Origin: an uncultured Clostridia bacterium
GTDB taxonomy: Bacteria; Bacillota; Clostridia; Peptostreptococcales; Anaerovoracaceae
Direction: 5' to 3'
Assembly (NCBI GenBank): GCA_944388495.1
Contig: CALXIZ010000038.1
Location: 1-41,215 of the forward strand
DNA length: 41,215 nt
The translations under genes and the position numbers were made by a program. Shown piece by piece: positions 40,034 to 41,215 of this stretch (the first letter of the stretch is position 1; the number at the start of each line of letters is the position of its first letter). Under the pieces are notes generated by a model. The model was not told the origin of the DNA. It was given only the letters and a program-made list of their open reading frames with translations, and searched no databases.

Positions 40034-41215
40034 TTATTTCAGGCAGTCTGCCACGGTCTGTTTCATTTCAGATTTGCTGATGACGTCCTTATGACGGATT
40101 TCTTTTCTGTCGAGATCCGCGAGACCGGACGGAACCGGGACGCCTGTCTTTTCCCGGAGGGCTCTGACATAGGCGAAGCCGTCGCTCTCCTCAGGCATAC
40201 CCAGTGCTTCTGCGACGCTGGCCGCGAATTTGTAGGCACTGGCGGTGGAAGCGATGACTGTCGGAGTCGTATCGCCCGTCTCTTTTCTGTAGTCTTCATA
40301 GACTTTATATGCCACGGCTGTATGCGTGTCGATCAGATAGCCGTTCTCGTTATACATACGGGCGATGGCATCTTCTGTCTCCTTTTCATCGGCGAAGCCC
40401 GCTGCGAAGACGGAGAGTCCTTCTCTGATCTTTTCGCTGACGGTGTATTTTTTCTCCTTTTCCAGCTTTTCCATGAGATCGGTGACAGCCTCGCCGTCGT
40501 TTCCGCTGAGGTGGAAGAGAAGACGTTCGAGATTGCTGGAGATGAGAATATCCATCGAAGGAGAATTTGTGCAGTAAAATTCCCGGTTGATATCGTATGT
40601 GCCTGTTCTGATAAAGTCCGTCAGAACATTATTGCGGTTTGAAGCGCAGATGAATTTATTTACAGGAATTCCCATTTTTGAAGCGTAAAAGGCGGCGAGT
40701 ATATTGCCGAAATTGCCTGTCGGCACGACGATATTGATCTTTTCGCCTTCTCTGACAGTTCCGTTTTCCAGCAGTCTGACATATGCATAGACATAATATG
40801 CCACCTGCGGAACGAGCCGCCCGATATTGATAGAGTTAGCGGATGAAAGTCTGACGCCGTGAGCAGCCAGCTCTTCTGCGAATGTTTCATCGGCGAAGAT
40901 TTTCTTTACGCCGGTCTGCGCGTCGTCAAAATTGCCGGTGATGCCGAATACGTGCGTATTTTTGCCTTCCTGTGTCGTCATCTGGCGCTTCTGGACTTCG
41001 CTGACGCCGTCCGAAGGGAAAAAGACGATGATTTCCGTACCCTCAACGTCCGCAAAGCCTTCCAGAGCGGCTTTTCCCGTATCGCCCGATGTGGCGGTGA
41101 GAATAACGACTTTCTTATCTTCATGCTCCTTTTTCATGGCGGTCGTCAGCAGATACGGCAGGATGGAAAGCGCCATATCCTTGAACGCTGCCGTCTTTCC
41201 ATGATAGAGCTCGAG
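40034..41215 (-). CDS. thrC: Threonine synthase (5' end beyond the window)
   Basis: The frame is open to the right edge, so about 394 C-terminal codons are present and the N-terminal domain is missing. The visible start of the fragment includes YHGKTAAFKDMALS, where the Lys of FKD binds PLP. Further family segments are LTATSGDTGKAALEG, VPTGNFGNILAAFYASKMG, NRNNVLTDFIRTG and SPSMDILISSNLERLLF. It converts O-phosphohomoserine to threonine. An in-frame Met at 41176 is internal to the domain, not a start. A canonical homoserine kinase gene is not in the window. Confidence 0.95.
   Translation of the reverse strand, partial: LELYHGKTAAFKDMALSILPYLLTTAMKKEHEDKKVVILTATSGDTGKAALEGFADVEGTEIIVFFPSDGVSEVQKRQMTTQEGKNTHVFGITGNFDDAQTGVKKIFADETFAEELAAHGVRLSSANSINIGRLVPQVAYYVYAYVRLLENGTVREGEKINIVVPTGNFGNILAAFYASKMGIPVNKFICASNRNNVLTDFIRTGTYDINREFYCTNSPSMDILISSNLERLLFHLSGNDGEAVTDLMEKLEKEKKYTVSEKIREGLSVFAAGFADEKETEDAIARMYNENGYLIDTHTAVAYKVYEDYRKETGDTTPTVIASTASAYKFAASVAEALGMPEESDGFAYVRALREKTGVPVPSGLADLDRKEIRHKDVISKSEMKQTVADCLK

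Noticed and set aside
39658..40094. Overlapping plus-strand frames after mutY
   Set aside because: They run through the mutY end and the bidirectional terminator and encode Arg/Lys-rich text without motifs.

Overview
The window looks like the chromosome of an anaerobic, spore-forming member of the Clostridia. The evidence is a complete spoVAC-spoVAD-spoVAE operon behind a sigma-G-type promoter, a GerMN-domain lipoprotein, a multi-subunit [FeFe]-hydrogenase locus of the NAD-coupled (bifurcating) type, a CoA-transferase typical of fermentative acid metabolism, and strong AGGAGG ribosome binding sites. Core genes are moderately GC-rich with GAC/GAG/CTG-rich codons. Islands at about 1-870 and 31.5-33.6 kb have a different composition. 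I cannot name the genus.

Layout. 0-1.6 kb is an accessory stretch: an unknown membrane-anchored protein and the C-terminal remnant of an Rpn/PD-(D/E)XK transposase-like nuclease. 1.7-2.45 kb is a short-chain dehydrogenase with BaiA-like motifs. 2.6-5.0 kb (minus) is serC-serA, the serine branch from 3-phosphoglycerate; a perfect 20-bp palindrome sits over its promoter. Diverging from it is an ApgM-family enzyme, either a phosphoglycerate mutase or the proposed alternative homoserine kinase, followed by a D,D-carboxypeptidase. 8.25-17.1 kb is one large hydrogen/redox locus. It starts with a Rex-like operator and promoter and a long leader. Then come a DRTGG protein, an RsbW-like ATPase, a PAS-less sensory-type hydrogenase homologue (HydS-like), a second DRTGG-like protein, a PHP-domain protein, and hydC-hydE-hydD-hydB-hydA. 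17.4-20.5 kb is hisC-uvrC, with a candidate short leader peptide. 20.6-24.7 kb holds a DUF1292 protein, an SLH/transglutaminase/DUF4358 cell-surface protein and the dipeptidase PepD. 24.7-28.4 kb holds cardiolipin synthase (minus) and the diverging spoVA operon.

28.5-34.3 kb is the most revealing stretch structurally. A C_GCAxxG protein gene (minus) and bioY (plus) appear once to have been divergent neighbours. They are now separated by about 4.4 kb carrying a BlaI/BlaR-type repressor-metalloprotease pair and an AlbA_2 ATPase-like regulator. The C_GCAxxG-bioY intergenic region, with its BirA-type operator and bioY promoter, is present on both sides as a roughly 155-bp direct repeat; the left copy is decayed. 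34.5-41.2 kb holds a CoA-transferase with a terminator in its leader, a GerMN lipoprotein, an Smr-domain protein, S-adenosylhomocysteine hydrolase, MutY, and threonine synthase running off the right edge.

How the genes fit together. HydABC(D/E) would couple NADH and ferredoxin oxidation to H2 production or the reverse. The HydS-like, DRTGG, RsbW-like and PHP proteins next to it look like a sensing and signalling module whose output is unknown. The Rex-like site would tie the locus to NADH/NAD+. SerC, SerA and the ApgM-family enzyme may share the 3-phosphoglycerate node.
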